64,000 nt of DNA from Priestia filamentosa (lineage in GTDB: Bacteria > Bacillota > Bacilli > Bacillales > Bacillaceae_H): the NCBI RefSeq assembly GCF_900177535.1, contig NZ_FXAJ01000002.1:558001-622000 (forward strand), written 5' to 3'. Position 1 is the stretch's first letter; every line of letters starts with the position of its first letter. The translations under genes and the position numbers were made by a program. The notes under the pieces were generated by a model. The model saw nothing but the letters and a program-made list of their open reading frames with translations, was not told the origin of the DNA and did not search any database. Below, in pieces: positions 26,943 to 36,819 of the stretch.

Positions 26943-27836
26943 TCAAACCAAAATGTTATTTGGTAACTTTACACGGTTTTTCAAAACACCAATATTAGAA
27001 ATCTCAATTTCAATCTGATCGCCATCTAATAAGGTAAAGTCATTTGACGGGATAATACACGTCCCAGTCAATAATACAGTACCGTCAAAAATTTCATTGT
27101 CGCGAATAAGGAAAGAGATTAATTCATCAAAATTTCTTTTTAACTGGTTTGTATTCGCTTTTCCTTCTACTATAAGCTCGTCATTGCGGTAGATTCGACA
27201 TGTGATGTCAAAATTGTAGGGATCTTCTACAGACTCTGCAAGAAGAATTGCTGGGCCAATGGAACAAGAGTTTTTCCACATTTTTGCTTGTGGTAGGTAA
27301 AGCGGGTTCTCTCCTTCAATATCACGGCAACTCATATCATTTCCAATCGTATATCCAAGAATTTCACCATCTCGATTAATAACAAGGCCTAACTCTGGTT
27401 CAGGAATTTGCCAATTGGAATCACTACGGATATAAACTTCCTGTCCTGGACCAACTGTACGAGCAGCGGTAGACTTAAAGAAAATTTCCGGACGTTCAGC
27501 TTCATATATTTTGTCATAGAAAGTAGTTGCATCAAGTTTTCCATCTGTTGCTTCATAGTTACGTGCATCGCGACTACGTTCATATGTAACACCGGACGCC
27601 CATACTTCTTCAGCTACAATTGGAACAAGTAACGACAAATTTTCTACAGAGTATTGAATAGGCTTTGACTTGGAGATGGTAAATTCCACTAAAGAAAGGG
27701 GAGAAACATTTTGTGCGTTTGCCTGTTGGATTAATTCAATCAATCCTTCTTGAGGAAGAGGGTATACTTTTCCCTCATTTGTAACAGCTGCTAGAGTTGC
27801 TTTTGAATGCTCATTTAAATATCGAATAATACGCAT
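26943..27836 (-). CDS. 2-keto-3-deoxy-sugar-acid dehydratase (FAH superfamily, KDXD/XylX type)
   Basis: A 297-residue member of the fumarylacetoacetate hydrolase fold. WASGVTYERSRDARNYE, PEPELGLVINRDGEILGYTIGN (metal-binding Glu) and DMSCRDIEGENPLYLPQAK match the C. crescentus XylX/archaeal KDA-dehydratase subgroup, not the fumarylpyruvate hydrolases. It converts 2-keto-3-deoxy-pentonate to 2-oxoglutarate semialdehyde. The ATG follows TAGGAGG. An IclR-type palindrome sits just upstream at 27854. Confidence 0.82.
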   Translation of the reverse strand: MRIIRYLNEHSKATLAAVTNEGKVYPLPQEGLIELIQQANAQNVSPLSLVEFTISKSKPIQYSVENLSLLVPIVAEEVWASGVTYERSRDARNYEATDGKLDATTFYDKIYEAERPEIFFKSTAARTVGPGQEVYIRSDSNWQIPEPELGLVINRDGEILGYTIGNDMSCRDIEGENPLYLPQAKMWKNSCSIGPAILLAESVEDPYNFDITCRIYRNDELIVEGKANTNQLKRNFDELISFLIRDNEIFDGTVLLTGTCIIPSNDFTLLDGDQIEIEISNIGVLKNRVKLPNNILV

Positions 27837-27853
27837 AAAAATAGCCTCCTATT

Positions 27854-27870
27854 GTTTTATAATATAAAAC
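27854..27870. promoter_or_regulatory. IclR-type operator 1 (perfect 17-bp palindrome)
   Basis: GTTTTATAATATAAAAC is 18 bases before the FAH-family gene start. Near-identical copies lie at 28693 and 29115, near every transcription unit facing this cluster. Confidence 0.7.
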
Positions 27871-27909
27871 TATGTTTTTATATATGGACAAAAGAGAAGG
27901 GAACCGCAT

Positions 27910-28677
27910 TTATGAAATTGGTATCCCATTTCCCATTTGTTCTGATAATTGGAAAGCTGTTTGTTTCAGTTGCTTACTAAAAATCTCTAACTGAGCGTCA
28001 TCCACACGAGCTATAAGCGTAGAAAGGCTAATAGCCGCAATAACTTTATTTTCATGATTTCGAATAGGTGCTGCAATACAGCGCACACCTGGCTCATTTT
28101 CCTGGTTATCAACTGCATATCCTTGAGATTGAACTTGTTGAAGCTCATGCAAAAATTCAGCCTCATTTGTAATGGTAAATTCAGTTTGCTTAAAATAGTC
28201 ATATTCATTTAGAATTTGTTTTATTTCTTCCTGGTTTTTAAAAGCTATTAAAGCTTTACCAACCGCGGAGCAGTGAAGGGGAATTCGTTTCCCGATTTTA
28301 GAATAAAGAATAACAGCCATAGGGCCTTCAACTTTATCAATATAAACTCCTTCTTTGCCATCGAGTATAACCAAGTGGGCAGTCTGTCCGGTTTTTACTG
28401 ATAAATCCATTAAGTATTTTTTTGATAAACCTCTAACGTCTAAAGACTGAATAACATAGTTTCCTCTTTCAAAGAGCTTCATTCCTAATCCATACTTTCC
28501 ATTGTCAGGGTTTTGACTGATATAGCCATGATTTAAAAGCGTTTTCAATAAAGAATGAACAGTGCTTTTATGAAGTTCTAACCTATTACTTATATCCGTT
28601 ATTTTCAATTCTGGTGTATGCTCGTCGAACAAATCGAGAATACGAAGAGCACGATCTACTGATTGAATAACAGGCAT
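27910..28677 (-). CDS. IclR-family regulator of the sugar-acid cluster
   Basis: A 255-residue repressor/activator. The winged HTH (residues about 5-70; LKITDISNRLELHKSTVHSL) is followed by an IclR effector domain (about 80-245) with IPLHCSAVGKALIAF and GVRCIAAPI. The ATG at 28677 is taken because AGTAGGTG precedes it at the right distance; a GTG 9 bases upstream is possible. It lies between the two transcription units of the pathway. The likely inducer is a 2-keto-3-deoxy acid or pentonate. Confidence 0.88.
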   Translation of the reverse strand: MPVIQSVDRALRILDLFDEHTPELKITDISNRLELHKSTVHSLLKTLLNHGYISQNPDNGKYGLGMKLFERGNYVIQSLDVRGLSKKYLMDLSVKTGQTAHLVILDGKEGVYIDKVEGPMAVILYSKIGKRIPLHCSAVGKALIAFKNQEEIKQILNEYDYFKQTEFTITNEAEFLHELQQVQSQGYAVDNQENEPGVRCIAAPIRNHENKVIAAISLSTLIARVDDAQLEIFSKQLKQTAFQLSEQMGNGIPIS

Positions 28678-28692
28678 GAGTTTCACCTACTT

Positions 28693-28709
28693 GTTTTAAA
28701 TTATAGAAC
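28693..28709. promoter_or_regulatory. IclR-type operator 2 (autoregulation)
   Basis: GTTTTAAATTATAGAAC; its reverse complement differs from operator 1 at two of 17 positions. It lies 16 bases before the iclR start. Confidence 0.6.
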
Positions 28710-29012
28710 CTGTTTTTATTATTACAAACTATTCTTACAATTCAAATATAATACTAGTTTTTGAGAAAAGTCAAGCCACATAATTTAATGTCTTTATATT
28801 ATTACGGCAAAGAAAATTTATACAGAATGTATTTATAATTCCCATTCCTACAGGGGAGGGTTATTAGTTATATGGTTATCTTTACAAGATTCATAATTTC
28901 ACTAGAAGGTAGTATTTCTTAGAATTGAACTTCTTGTTTTTTTATAATTAGATCTCTTTTTAGAACCCTAACGCAGATAGGAGTAAAATGTAGAGGTTTC
29001 TTATAAGGAACA

Positions 29013-29026
29013 TGAAAGCGTAAGCT
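29013..29026 (+). promoter_or_regulatory. Candidate cre site upstream of the dehydratase gene
   Basis: TGAAAGCGTAAGCT matches 13 of 14 cre consensus positions. It lies 23 bases before the -35 of the promoter at 29049. Confidence 0.5.
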
Positions 29027-29048
29027 ACAAATGTCTTTGTAAAATTAA

Positions 29049-29078
29049 TTGACTTTTCAGAATAATTGTGATTATTAT
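29049..29078 (+). promoter_or_regulatory. Sigma-A promoter for the dehydratase gene
   Basis: TTGACT (29049-29054), an 18-base spacer and TATTAT (29073-29078). The IclR-type operator at 29115 starts about 30 bases downstream of the expected transcription start. This leaves a roughly 250-base leader before the ATG; nothing else is recognised there. Confidence 0.55.
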
Positions 29079-29114
29079 TAAATGGCAACGAGAAGTTCAA
29101 TATAGATAAACGTT

Positions 29115-29131
29115 GTTTTGTAATATAAAAC
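29115..29131. promoter_or_regulatory. IclR-type operator 3
   Basis: GTTTTGTAATATAAAAC differs from operator 1 at a single base. It lies between the dehydratase promoter and its gene. Confidence 0.65.
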
Positions 29132-29336
29132 AAAAGGAGTGGTTTAGATAGAGTATATACAAGGAGGAGCAGTCCCAAAAATATTCAAGGTTTCAGATTA
29201 TAAAAATTGAATTAGCAGTAGGCAAGGATGATAGTAATTACTATAAATATGGGTCCAAAATTAATAGGAAACTATGTAAGAAACATTAAGATACTTCTTT
29301 TTTGAAATAAAAAATTCTATTAAAGGAGGAATACAT

Positions 29337-31325
29337 ATGTCATTGCAATCGATATTTGGCAAAGAGGATGTATCTCTTTATAAAGTTCAAACTCATTCAC
29401 AAGGGGCAGACGGTTCACTCCCACTTACATCAGAAATGTTGCTAGATTCACCAAGTGGTGACCTTTTTGGATTATCTCAAAATGTTGGAATGGGATGGGC
29501 ACCTTCAAATCTCCTTGGAAAACAAGTTTTAATTCTCGGTACTCAAGGTGGAATTAGGAATCATGATGGTACTCCAATTGCATTAGGTTATCATACTGGC
29601 CATTGGGAAATAGGTTTATTAATGAAGGCGTCAGCTGAAGAGATTAGTAGACAAGGAGGGGTTCCTTTTGCAGGATTCGTAAGTGATCCATGTGATGGCC
29701 GTTCTCAAGGAACTACCGGTATGTTTGATTCTCTGCCTTTTCGAAACGATGCGGCTATAGTTTATCGAAGATTAATTCGATCATTGCCTACACGTCGGGC
29801 AATTATTGGGGTAGCTACATGTGATAAAGGTCTTCCGGCGATGATGGTAGCCCTAGCATCAATGCACGACTTGCCAACTATTATTGTCCCTGGAGGTGTT
29901 ACTCTTCCACCTACAAATGGAGAAGACGCAGGAAAAATTCAAACAATTGGGGCAAGATACGCAAACAACGAAATTACTTTACAAGAAGCTGCTGACCTTG
30001 GATGTCGTGCTTGTGCTACACCAGGAGGAGGGTGTCAATTCCTTGGTACAGCTGGCACTTCCCAAGTTGTTGCAGAGGCTATTGGACTAGCTTTACCTCA
30101 CTCGGCACTAGCACCTTCAGGTCAGCCAATATGGATTGAGATGGCTAAGCAATCAGCGCGTGCAGCTTTAGAATTGGAAAAGAAAAGGATAGCCACCAAA
30201 GATATTATTACAGATAAAGCGATAGAAAATGCTATGGTGATTCACGCGGCTTTTGGAGGTTCAACAAATTTACTCCTTCATATCCCAGCAATTGCTCATG
30301 CAGCTAATTGTAAGATACCCGCTGTTGAAGATTGGACTAGAATCAATAAGAAAGTTCCTCGCTTAGTTGATGTACTACCAAATGGTCCTGTTGGTCATAC
30401 AACGGTTAAGGTATTCCTAGCAGGTGGGGTTCCAGAGGTTATGCTTCATTTAAGAAAATTAGGTGTCTTGCATGAAGATGTATTAACAGTTACCGGAGAA
30501 ACCCTTGGTGCAAACCTCGATTGGTGGGAAAAATCTGAAAGACGTGCAATGATGAAAAAACACTTATTAGAAACTGATGGAATTAATCCTGATGATATTA
30601 TCATGGACCCAGTCAAAGCAAAAGAAAAAGGTCTAACTTCTACAGTTACATTCCCGAAAGGAAATATTGCTCCTGAAGGGTCAGTAATTAAATCAACTTC
30701 CATTGATCCATCTGTGGTAGACGAAGATGGAGTGTATCGACATACAGGAAAAGCTAAGGTCTTTACTTCGGAAAAGGCAGCCATAAAAGCTATTAAAACA
30801 GGAGGAATTGAAGCAGGAGATGTAATGGTTGTTATGGGCGGTGGTCCTTCAGGAACAGGGATGGAGGAAACATATCAACTAACATCGGCATTAAAACATT
30901 TGTCTTTTGGAAAACATGTCTCCTTGATTACAGATGCACGGTTTTCAGGTGTTTCTACTGGCGCTTGTATTGGACATGTTGGACCTGAGGCATTGGCTGG
31001 GGGAGCAATTGGGAAATTGTGTGATGGAGATGTCATTGAAATCATGGTTGACCGCAATCAGTTAGTAGGTTCCATTAATTTTGTTGGAACTGAGAACGAA
31101 AGACTTTCTTTAGAAAAAGCAACTAAAGTCTTGAAAGAACGTGACCTTCATCCAGACCTCACGCCAGATCCTGGTCTTCCAGATGATACTCGTTTATGGG
31201 CTGCGCTTCAATCCGTAAGTGGAGGAACTTGGCGCGGAAATATCTATGATACAGATCGAATTATTGAAGTTCTAAAAGCTGGAATAAAAGCATTAGGTGA
31301 AGAAAAAACACTAGTTCAAAATTAA
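29337..31325 (+). CDS. D-xylonate (sugar-acid) dehydratase, YjhG/YagF type, IlvD/Edd family
   Basis: A 662-residue Fe-S dehydratase, longer than IlvD (about 560) and close to E. coli YjhG/YagF (about 655), which are xylonate dehydratases. Cluster-binding Cys are in [26 protein letters not shown] and [29 protein letters not shown] is the catalytic Ser region near the C-terminus. It forms 2-keto-3-deoxy-pentonate. AAAGGAGG precedes the ATG. The E. coli counterpart is also encoded beside a GntP-family permease and an IclR-type regulator, as here. L-arabinonate cannot be excluded as substrate. Confidence 0.87.
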   Translation: MSLQSIFGKEDVSLYKVQTHSQGADGSLPLTSEMLLDSPSGDLFGLSQNVGMGWAPSNLLGKQVLILGTQGGIRNHDGTPIALGYHTGHWEIGLLMKASAEEISRQGGVPFAGFVSDPCDGRSQGTTGMFDSLPFRNDAAIVYRRLIRSLPTRRAIIGVATCDKGLPAMMVALASMHDLPTIIVPGGVTLPPTNGEDAGKIQTIGARYANNEITLQEAADLGCRACATPGGGCQFLGTAGTSQVVAEAIGLALPHSALAPSGQPIWIEMAKQSARAALELEKKRIATKDIITDKAIENAMVIHAAFGGSTNLLLHIPAIAHAANCKIPAVEDWTRINKKVPRLVDVLPNGPVGHTTVKVFLAGGVPEVMLHLRKLGVLHEDVLTVTGETLGANLDWWEKSERRAMMKKHLLETDGINPDDIIMDPVKAKEKGLTSTVTFPKGNIAPEGSVIKSTSIDPSVVDEDGVYRHTGKAKVFTSEKAAIKAIKTGGIEAGDVMVVMGGGPSGTGMEETYQLTSALKHLSFGKHVSLITDARFSGVSTGACIGHVGPEALAGGAIGKLCDGDVIEIMVDRNQLVGSINFVGTENERLSLEKATKVLKERDLHPDLTPDPGLPDDTRLWAALQSVSGGTWRGNIYDTDRIIEVLKAGIKALGEEKTLVQN

Positions 31326-31453
31326 TCTATTGTTGCAATTTTAAAGCACATTTAAGACCTTGCTTTTTAAACTGTATAGTTTATTCTTCTGATTTATTAA
31401 GTAGTTAGGAGAATGGTTATAGGGGTGCGTTAAAACTCTCTCATGGCTTTAAA

Positions 31454-31467
31454 TGAAAGCGGTTTCT
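31454..31467 (+). promoter_or_regulatory. Candidate cre site upstream of the GntP-family permease
   Basis: TGAAAGCGGTTTCT fits the cre core TGAAAnCGnTTnC, with only the 9th base off the strict consensus. It lies in the 288-base gap between dehydratase and permease genes, which holds no other feature I recognise. Confidence 0.5.
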
Positions 31468-31613
31468 AAAAGGTGTCTTTTCAAATAAATAAACTTTATG
31501 ACTAGTAAACAAAATAGCAGAAGCATCCTAGAGTTACTAATTAAAATATAGGGTCAGCGTTTTAGTAAGTTTAACAAATAAAAATATTTTAATTATTTTT
31601 TTGGGGGGTTATT

Positions 31614-33056
31614 ATGCCATTACTTATAGTAGTGATTGGAATTATTCTGTTGCTAATTTTGATTACTGGATTCAAATTAAATACATTTGTTTCATTAATT
31701 ATTGTATCTTTTATTGTATCTTTAGCGCTTGGAATGCCTCTAGGAAATGTTGTTACATCAATTGAAGGTGGATTAGGAGGTACACTTGGTCATATAGCTT
31801 TAATATTTGGACTTGGTGCAATGCTTGGTAGGTTAATCGCTGATGCAGGGGGAGCCCAGCGTATTGCAATGACCTTAATTAACAAATTTGGAGAAAAAAG
31901 AATTCAGTGGGCTGTTGTAGTTGCTTCGTTTATTGTAGGTATAGCCCTATTTTTCGAAGTAGGATTAGTTTTATTAATTCCAATTGTATTTTCAATTGCG
32001 AAAGAATTAAGAGTTTCCATTTTACACCTAGGTATCCCTATGGCTGCAGCCTTATTAGCAACTCATAGTTTCTTACCTCCACATCCAGGACCAACAGTAA
32101 TAGCTGGTGAATACGGTGCGGATATTGGATTAGTTTTACTTTACGGTATTATTGTCGCAATACCAACCGTCATTTTAGCAGGTCCTCTCTATACGAAGCT
32201 TGCTAAAAAAATTGTACCTCATGCGTTTAACAAAACAGGTAATATAGCTTCTTTAGGAGAACAAAAAACATTCCAATTTGAAGAAACACCAGGTTTCGGG
32301 ATAAGCGTATTGACTGCAATGTTCCCTGTTTTATTAATGGCTATATCTACAATGCTTGATATGGTTCAAAAATCAGTAAGATTTGAAGATAATCTATTAA
32401 TAGAAATTGTCCGTCTTATAGGAAATCCTTCGTCTGCAATGTTGATATCTTTATTTCTTGCATTCTATACAATGGGAATAGCGAGAAATATTCCAATAAA
32501 AGAAGTGATGGATTCTTGTACATCATCAATAGCCTCAATTGGTATGATGCTATTAATTATCGGAGGTGGAGGTGCGTTCAAGCAAGTACTAATTGATGGA
32601 GGGGTAGGGGACTATGTAGCAGAATTATTTAAAGGAACTTCAATGTCACCTATCATACTTGCTTGGTTAGTTGCCGCGATATTACGTATATCTTTGGGAT
32701 CAGCTACAGTTGCAGCTATATCTACTGCAGGATTAGTTATTCCAATGCTGGCTCAATACGATGCTAATTTAGCCTTAGTAACTCTTGCAACTGGAGCAGG
32801 CAGCTCAATTTGCTCGCATGTTAATGATGCAGGATTTTGGATGATTAAAGAATATTTTGGGTTAAGCATGAAAGAAACATTTTCAACATGGACCATACTT
32901 TCCACAATTACTTCTGTAGCAGGATTAGTGTTTATTTTATTATTAGATGCATCCTTAATTATCTCAGGAGCAGTAATCATTCTTATTAGTATAGTAGCAA
33001 TATATTTAAGTATGTTTGAGCGATCTAAAGATAAAAGAAACGCTTTGGGGATATAA
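31614..33056 (+). CDS. GntP-family sugar-acid:H+ symporter
   Basis: A 480-residue carrier with about 12-14 membrane helices. Family landmarks are [33 protein letters not shown] and [20 protein letters not shown]. It probably imports xylonate or a related aldonate for the dehydratase encoded just before it. GGGGGG precedes the ATG. The cre site in the gap suggests a second, glucose-repressed promoter. Confidence 0.9.
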   Translation: MPLLIVVIGIILLLILITGFKLNTFVSLIIVSFIVSLALGMPLGNVVTSIEGGLGGTLGHIALIFGLGAMLGRLIADAGGAQRIAMTLINKFGEKRIQWAVVVASFIVGIALFFEVGLVLLIPIVFSIAKELRVSILHLGIPMAAALLATHSFLPPHPGPTVIAGEYGADIGLVLLYGIIVAIPTVILAGPLYTKLAKKIVPHAFNKTGNIASLGEQKTFQFEETPGFGISVLTAMFPVLLMAISTMLDMVQKSVRFEDNLLIEIVRLIGNPSSAMLISLFLAFYTMGIARNIPIKEVMDSCTSSIASIGMMLLIIGGGGAFKQVLIDGGVGDYVAELFKGTSMSPIILAWLVAAILRISLGSATVAAISTAGLVIPMLAQYDANLALVTLATGAGSSICSHVNDAGFWMIKEYFGLSMKETFSTWTILSTITSVAGLVFILLLDASLIISGAVIILISIVAIYLSMFERSKDKRNALGI

Positions 33057-33518
33057 CGGCATAAAACTTTTGGGAAAACAAGGGATAGTTTAAGAGAAGT
33101 GAAATTATCCCTAATATTTAATAAGGTTCGTTATAATCATCCCCCTACAATAACAAGGCCCGCTCCATTTCTAAGAAAAAGACATAAAATAAATGATCGT
33201 ACTTTAATAAAAGTGAAGAACGTAAGGGAGAAGATATTTAAACAAAATGAGAGGTCCCTCGTTAGATATACAGAAGATATATATTCAATTTAAGAAGGGA
33301 AAAATAGCTCTCCTGGGCAATAAGGAGAGTTCTTTTTCTTTTATAAATAGCATATGAATAGCAAGGTATAAATTACGAATTAATAATAAAGCTGTATAAA
33401 AACAGTTATAACAGGAGCGAAGGGTTAACAGTAAGGGGCATTCACTTTCAACATCTAAGAGTGTTAACGTTTGCTGTTCATCTATAATTAAAGTCAGTAT
33501 TTTTGAGGGAGTGAAATT
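33057..33518. other. Intergenic region with terminator of the permease gene
   Basis: A terminator hairpin with CTCTCCT/AGGAGAG arms and TTCTTTTTC lies at 33306-33339. The part before it holds only short unsupported frames. The part after it is AT-rich, and is presumably the promoter region of the methyltransferase pair. The Shine-Dalgarno there is GAGGGAG. Confidence 0.55.
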
Positions 33519-34133
33519 ATGGGTGATAAAACTGGAGAAAAATTTAGCTATATTGACTATTGGGAAGAGAACTATTCAAATGGAGGGAATTCGGGAAAAG
33601 GGTCTTACGGGGTTTTAGCACAATTCAAGGCAGATATAATTAATCAGTTTATAAATAAGAAACAAATTCACAAGGTGATCGAATTTGGATGTGGAGATGG
33701 AAATCAATTGAAATATATGAATTACCCTAACTACTTAGGGATGGATATTTCACCAACGTCTATAGATATATGCTCAAAGACGTTTGAAAAAGATAAGACA
33801 AAAAGTTTTCTCCTATATAATCCTAAATATTTTATGAATAATGAATATTTCACAAGTGACTTAGTAGTATGTTTAGACGTTTTATATCATATTACAAATG
33901 AAGATGATTTCTGGAAAACTTTAGATGATATTTTTTCTTGTAAAGCTACTTATATTATTTTGTATACGAGGATTACTAAACCAGAAGAGTTTGTGTACGG
34001 TATTCCAACAATTCAAGATCGCGATATTTTAAGCTGCTTATCTAAATACGGAGACTACAAAGTTATGGAAATTATTGAACAAAAATACAAGGAATTGTCA
34101 GGGGCAAGTTTTATTATTTTAGAAAAAGTTTAG
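33519..34133 (+). CDS. Class I SAM-dependent methyltransferase (first of two)
   Basis: A 204-residue Rossmann methyltransferase. VIEFGCGDGNQLKYM is motif I, YLGMDISPTSID the acidic loop holding SAM ribose, and LVVCLDVLYHI motif IV. The N-terminal YIDYWEENYSNGGNSGKGSYG resembles small O-methyltransferases acting on sugars or secondary metabolites. The following methyltransferase gene is 35 bases downstream. The substrate is unknown. Confidence 0.75.
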   Translation: MGDKTGEKFSYIDYWEENYSNGGNSGKGSYGVLAQFKADIINQFINKKQIHKVIEFGCGDGNQLKYMNYPNYLGMDISPTSIDICSKTFEKDKTKSFLLYNPKYFMNNEYFTSDLVVCLDVLYHITNEDDFWKTLDDIFSCKATYIILYTRITKPEEFVYGIPTIQDRDILSCLSKYGDYKVMEIIEQKYKELSGASFIILEKV

Positions 34134-34168
34134 TAATATAATTTATCCTCAGCCAAAGGAGGAGAACG

Positions 34169-34816
34169 ATGAGTATATTTACTTCAAGATTTATCCTTGA
34201 AATTGATCCATATTCAAAGCATTTTGTCTTTAACTTACCAAATACTTGGGAGACTAGACCTCATGAATATGGATGGGCAAAGAATTTTGCTGAGACTGAG
34301 GATATTGTATTAGATGCAGCCTGTGGACTTTCTCATCCATTAAAATTTTATTTAGCTGATAAATGCAAAGAAGTATACGCTTGTGATATTGATGGCAGAA
34401 TTCTATCCAAATCCTCTATCCTTAAAGATATTGAGGATACTTATGGAACCGTAATTGACGACTCTTTTCTTAAACATTCTTTCACTCCTATCCATTTTTC
34501 GCAGTCCTCTTTGACAAACCTCCCATATCAAAATAAGAGTTTTGATAAAATTTTCTGTATCTCTGTTTTAGAACATCTAAGTAAAGAAGATATGGAGCAA
34601 ACCTTTAAGGAATTTAGGAGAACATTAAAAGATCAAGGCTTACTTATCGTTACCTTTGACTATCCTGCTATTAATCTAGAGGAGTTAAAGATACTACTTG
34701 ATAAGGTGAAATTGAAATTTCATGGTGATTACTCATTTGATAAACCGGATAATGTTTTAGTTTCAACTATATGGGGGGAGCTAAACTGTTTTAGAGCTGT
34801 GTTAATAAAAGATTAA
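34169..34816 (+). CDS. Class I SAM-dependent methyltransferase (second of two)
   Basis: A 215-residue methyltransferase. VLDAACGLSHPLKFYLA is motif I, VYACDID the acidic loop and FDKIFCISVLEHLSKED motif IV. It shows little similarity to its neighbour, so it is not a recent duplication. AAAGGAGG precedes the ATG. A two-step modification of one product is possible but unproven. Confidence 0.77.
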   Translation: MSIFTSRFILEIDPYSKHFVFNLPNTWETRPHEYGWAKNFAETEDIVLDAACGLSHPLKFYLADKCKEVYACDIDGRILSKSSILKDIEDTYGTVIDDSFLKHSFTPIHFSQSSLTNLPYQNKSFDKIFCISVLEHLSKEDMEQTFKEFRRTLKDQGLLIVTFDYPAINLEELKILLDKVKLKFHGDYSFDKPDNVLVSTIWGELNCFRAVLIKD

Positions 34817-34885
34817 TATGAAGGTTTGAATATATAAATTATTTGTTGAATTTTGCTTCACATAATATATCTTTAGTGAAGTTAG

Positions 34886-34930
34886 AAAAGTCCAGATCCT
34901 TTGTTTGAAAAGGGATTTGGACTTTTACTT
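34886..34930 (+). terminator. Terminator of the methyltransferase pair
   Basis: AAAAGTCCAGATCC pairs with GGGATTTGGACTTTT, followed by an ACTTTTTT tail. Confidence 0.8.
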
Positions 34931-35096
34931 TTTTCCGCTTTATCCATTGTTGATATATAAGGTTTTGAATAACAAGAATAGATGTTTTCGGAAAAAATAA
35001 AAAGTAATTAATTACCTTTTATAGTATATTTATTGCATGTAGTGATTTAGCAGACTATAATTGAAAAATATATTCATCCGGGGGATGTTTAATAAG

Positions 35097-35201
35097 ATGA
35101 ACATTTGGTTGTGGATAAGTATGTTTGTTGCAATATTCGGTGGAAGTTATGCTGGTTACAGGAGAAGAAGGAAGAACATGGAGAATGAAAACAAAAACTG
35201 A
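35097..35201 (+). CDS. 34-residue single-pass membrane peptide
   Basis: MNIWLWISMFVAIFGGSYAG is a membrane helix, followed by YRRRRK and a short acidic tail. This gives a cytoplasmic C-terminus by the positive-inside rule. GGGGGA lies about 12 bases upstream, a little far. It stands between two terminators. No family is recognised. Confidence 0.45.
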   Translation: MNIWLWISMFVAIFGGSYAGYRRRRKNMENENKN

Positions 35202-35267
35202 TCTACTATTTTAATCACTCCCTTGTTCGATAGAGCTTGTGCCACTTATTTGTATTTAAAATGAGAA

Positions 35268-35305
35268 AATCCTTTGCTATAAATAAGCAAAGGATTCTTT
35301 TTTTA
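35268..35305. terminator. Terminator between convergent units, same stem as at 7302
   Basis: AATCCTTTGCT pairs with AGCAAAGGATT, followed by CTTTTTTT. The 11-bp stem is identical to the one at 7303-7331. Confidence 0.87.
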
Positions 35306-35326
35306 TTTATATGATAATTTACAAAT

Positions 35327-36673
35327 TTAAAGGATTTCACTAATATTTTGACTCGGTGTTATTACTTGATGATCTTGACTGTATTTTTCCTGAACAAAGT
35401 AGATAGCAAAGAGAGAAATTAGACATGGAATAGCAAAGGCTAAAAAGTTAACCTGTAAAGAATATTGCTGACTTAATAAAATGCCTACCAGCATTGGTCC
35501 CATAATCCCACCAATTCTACCGATTCCGAGTGCCCATCCAATACCTGTTGATCTAATTGCTGATGGATAATATTGTGACACATAGGCATTTATAATAATC
35601 TGTGTTCCAGTTGTCGTTCCCCCAGCAATTGCTAATAAAATATAAAGGAAAATCATATTTGGCTTAAAGCTTAAAAGTAAAAGAGAAGAGAAGGCTACTA
35701 GAAAGTAGGAAATCAGGATTCTTCTTGATCCAAATCGATCTGCTAATTTCCCGCCAACGATCGCTCCAATCACTGCGCCTACATTTAGTACTAATAAGAA
35801 GGTTAAGCTCGATCCTAAAGGATAGCCTGCACCTTGCATAATTTTAGGAAGCCATGTACTTAAACCATACATAACCAATAAACACATAAAAAAAGAAAGC
35901 CAAAACATTAGGGTACTTAAAGCGCGTTTTTCACTAAATAATCCTTTAACAGGGAACCCTGTATGTATCTCTGTATTTATAATAAATTCATCCGTTTCTC
36001 CATAGTTATTTTCCTTATTAATTTGATTAAGAAGGCAAACTAAGCATTTTTTTTGATGTCGCAAAACATAAAAATTAAGTGATTCTGGCAGTACTTTATA
36101 AAGGATAGGGAGAAAAAGTAAAGGAAGGGCAGCTAACCATACAACAGATCTCCATCCAAGACTAGGGATTAAATAAATGGCTCCAATCGATGCAACTACA
36201 CCACCTAATGCATGCCCACTAAACATAATGGAAACGAGTGTGCTTCGGAGTTTTTTAGGAGCATATTCTGTTACCAACGCAACAAGATTTGGCATAACTC
36301 CACCTAATCCTAATCCAGCGATAAACCGTTGTATGCCAAACGCTATAAACCCATTTGCAAATCCTGAAGTAAAGGTGAATACAGAAAAGATGACTGTACA
36401 TGTTAAAATTACGTTCTTTCTTCCCATCTTATCTGCAACTGGTCCAAAAATTAGGGCACCTAACATCATTCCTATCAAAGCATAGCTACTAAGAGCACCT
36501 GCTTCAATTGGACTAATATTCCACTCCTGAATTAAAGAGGGGATAATAGTTCCTAACATAAACATATCATAGCCGTCGCAAATAATAATAAACATACAAC
36601 AAATCAATAGTTTTAAATGAAAGCGACTAAATTTTTGATGCTCAATGATTTCACTAACCGTGATTGTCTTCAT
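35327..36673 (-). CDS. MFS aromatic-acid:H+ symporter (AAHS family), first
   Basis: A 448-residue 12-helix carrier. The N-terminal CDGYDMFMLGTIIPSL is the DGYD-type aromatic-acid motif of PcaK/BenK relatives; GPVADKMGRKN and GKLADRFGSRR are the loop 2-3 and 8-9 motifs. The ATG at 36673 follows AAGGAGAT, so the longer open frame reaching 36805 is not used. It lies beside a second AAHS gene and the gentisate operon, so hydroxybenzoate or gentisate is the likely cargo. Confidence 0.85.
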   Translation of the reverse strand: MKTITVSEIIEHQKFSRFHLKLLICCMFIIICDGYDMFMLGTIIPSLIQEWNISPIEAGALSSYALIGMMLGALIFGPVADKMGRKNVILTCTVIFSVFTFTSGFANGFIAFGIQRFIAGLGLGGVMPNLVALVTEYAPKKLRSTLVSIMFSGHALGGVVASIGAIYLIPSLGWRSVVWLAALPLLFLPILYKVLPESLNFYVLRHQKKCLVCLLNQINKENNYGETDEFIINTEIHTGFPVKGLFSEKRALSTLMFWLSFFMCLLVMYGLSTWLPKIMQGAGYPLGSSLTFLLVLNVGAVIGAIVGGKLADRFGSRRILISYFLVAFSSLLLLSFKPNMIFLYILLAIAGGTTTGTQIIINAYVSQYYPSAIRSTGIGWALGIGRIGGIMGPMLVGILLSQQYSLQVNFLAFAIPCLISLFAIYFVQEKYSQDHQVITPSQNISEIL

Positions 36674-36819
36674 ATCTTGTATCTCCTTACATATATCCTT
36701 TTTTCTCAACGGTTTAAAAAAGTAAAGCATGTAGTAAACTTTTGTAGTACGGGATAAATGAATGGAATCGATTTCTTTCTGTTCACTTTTTATAGAGAGG
36801 AACAAGGATTAAAAATACA

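Noticed and set aside
36674-36805. N-terminal extension of the first AAHS carrier by 44 residues
   Set aside because: The extension is not conserved in character (no membrane helix, Lys-rich), and a good AAGGAGAT site precedes the ATG at 36673.
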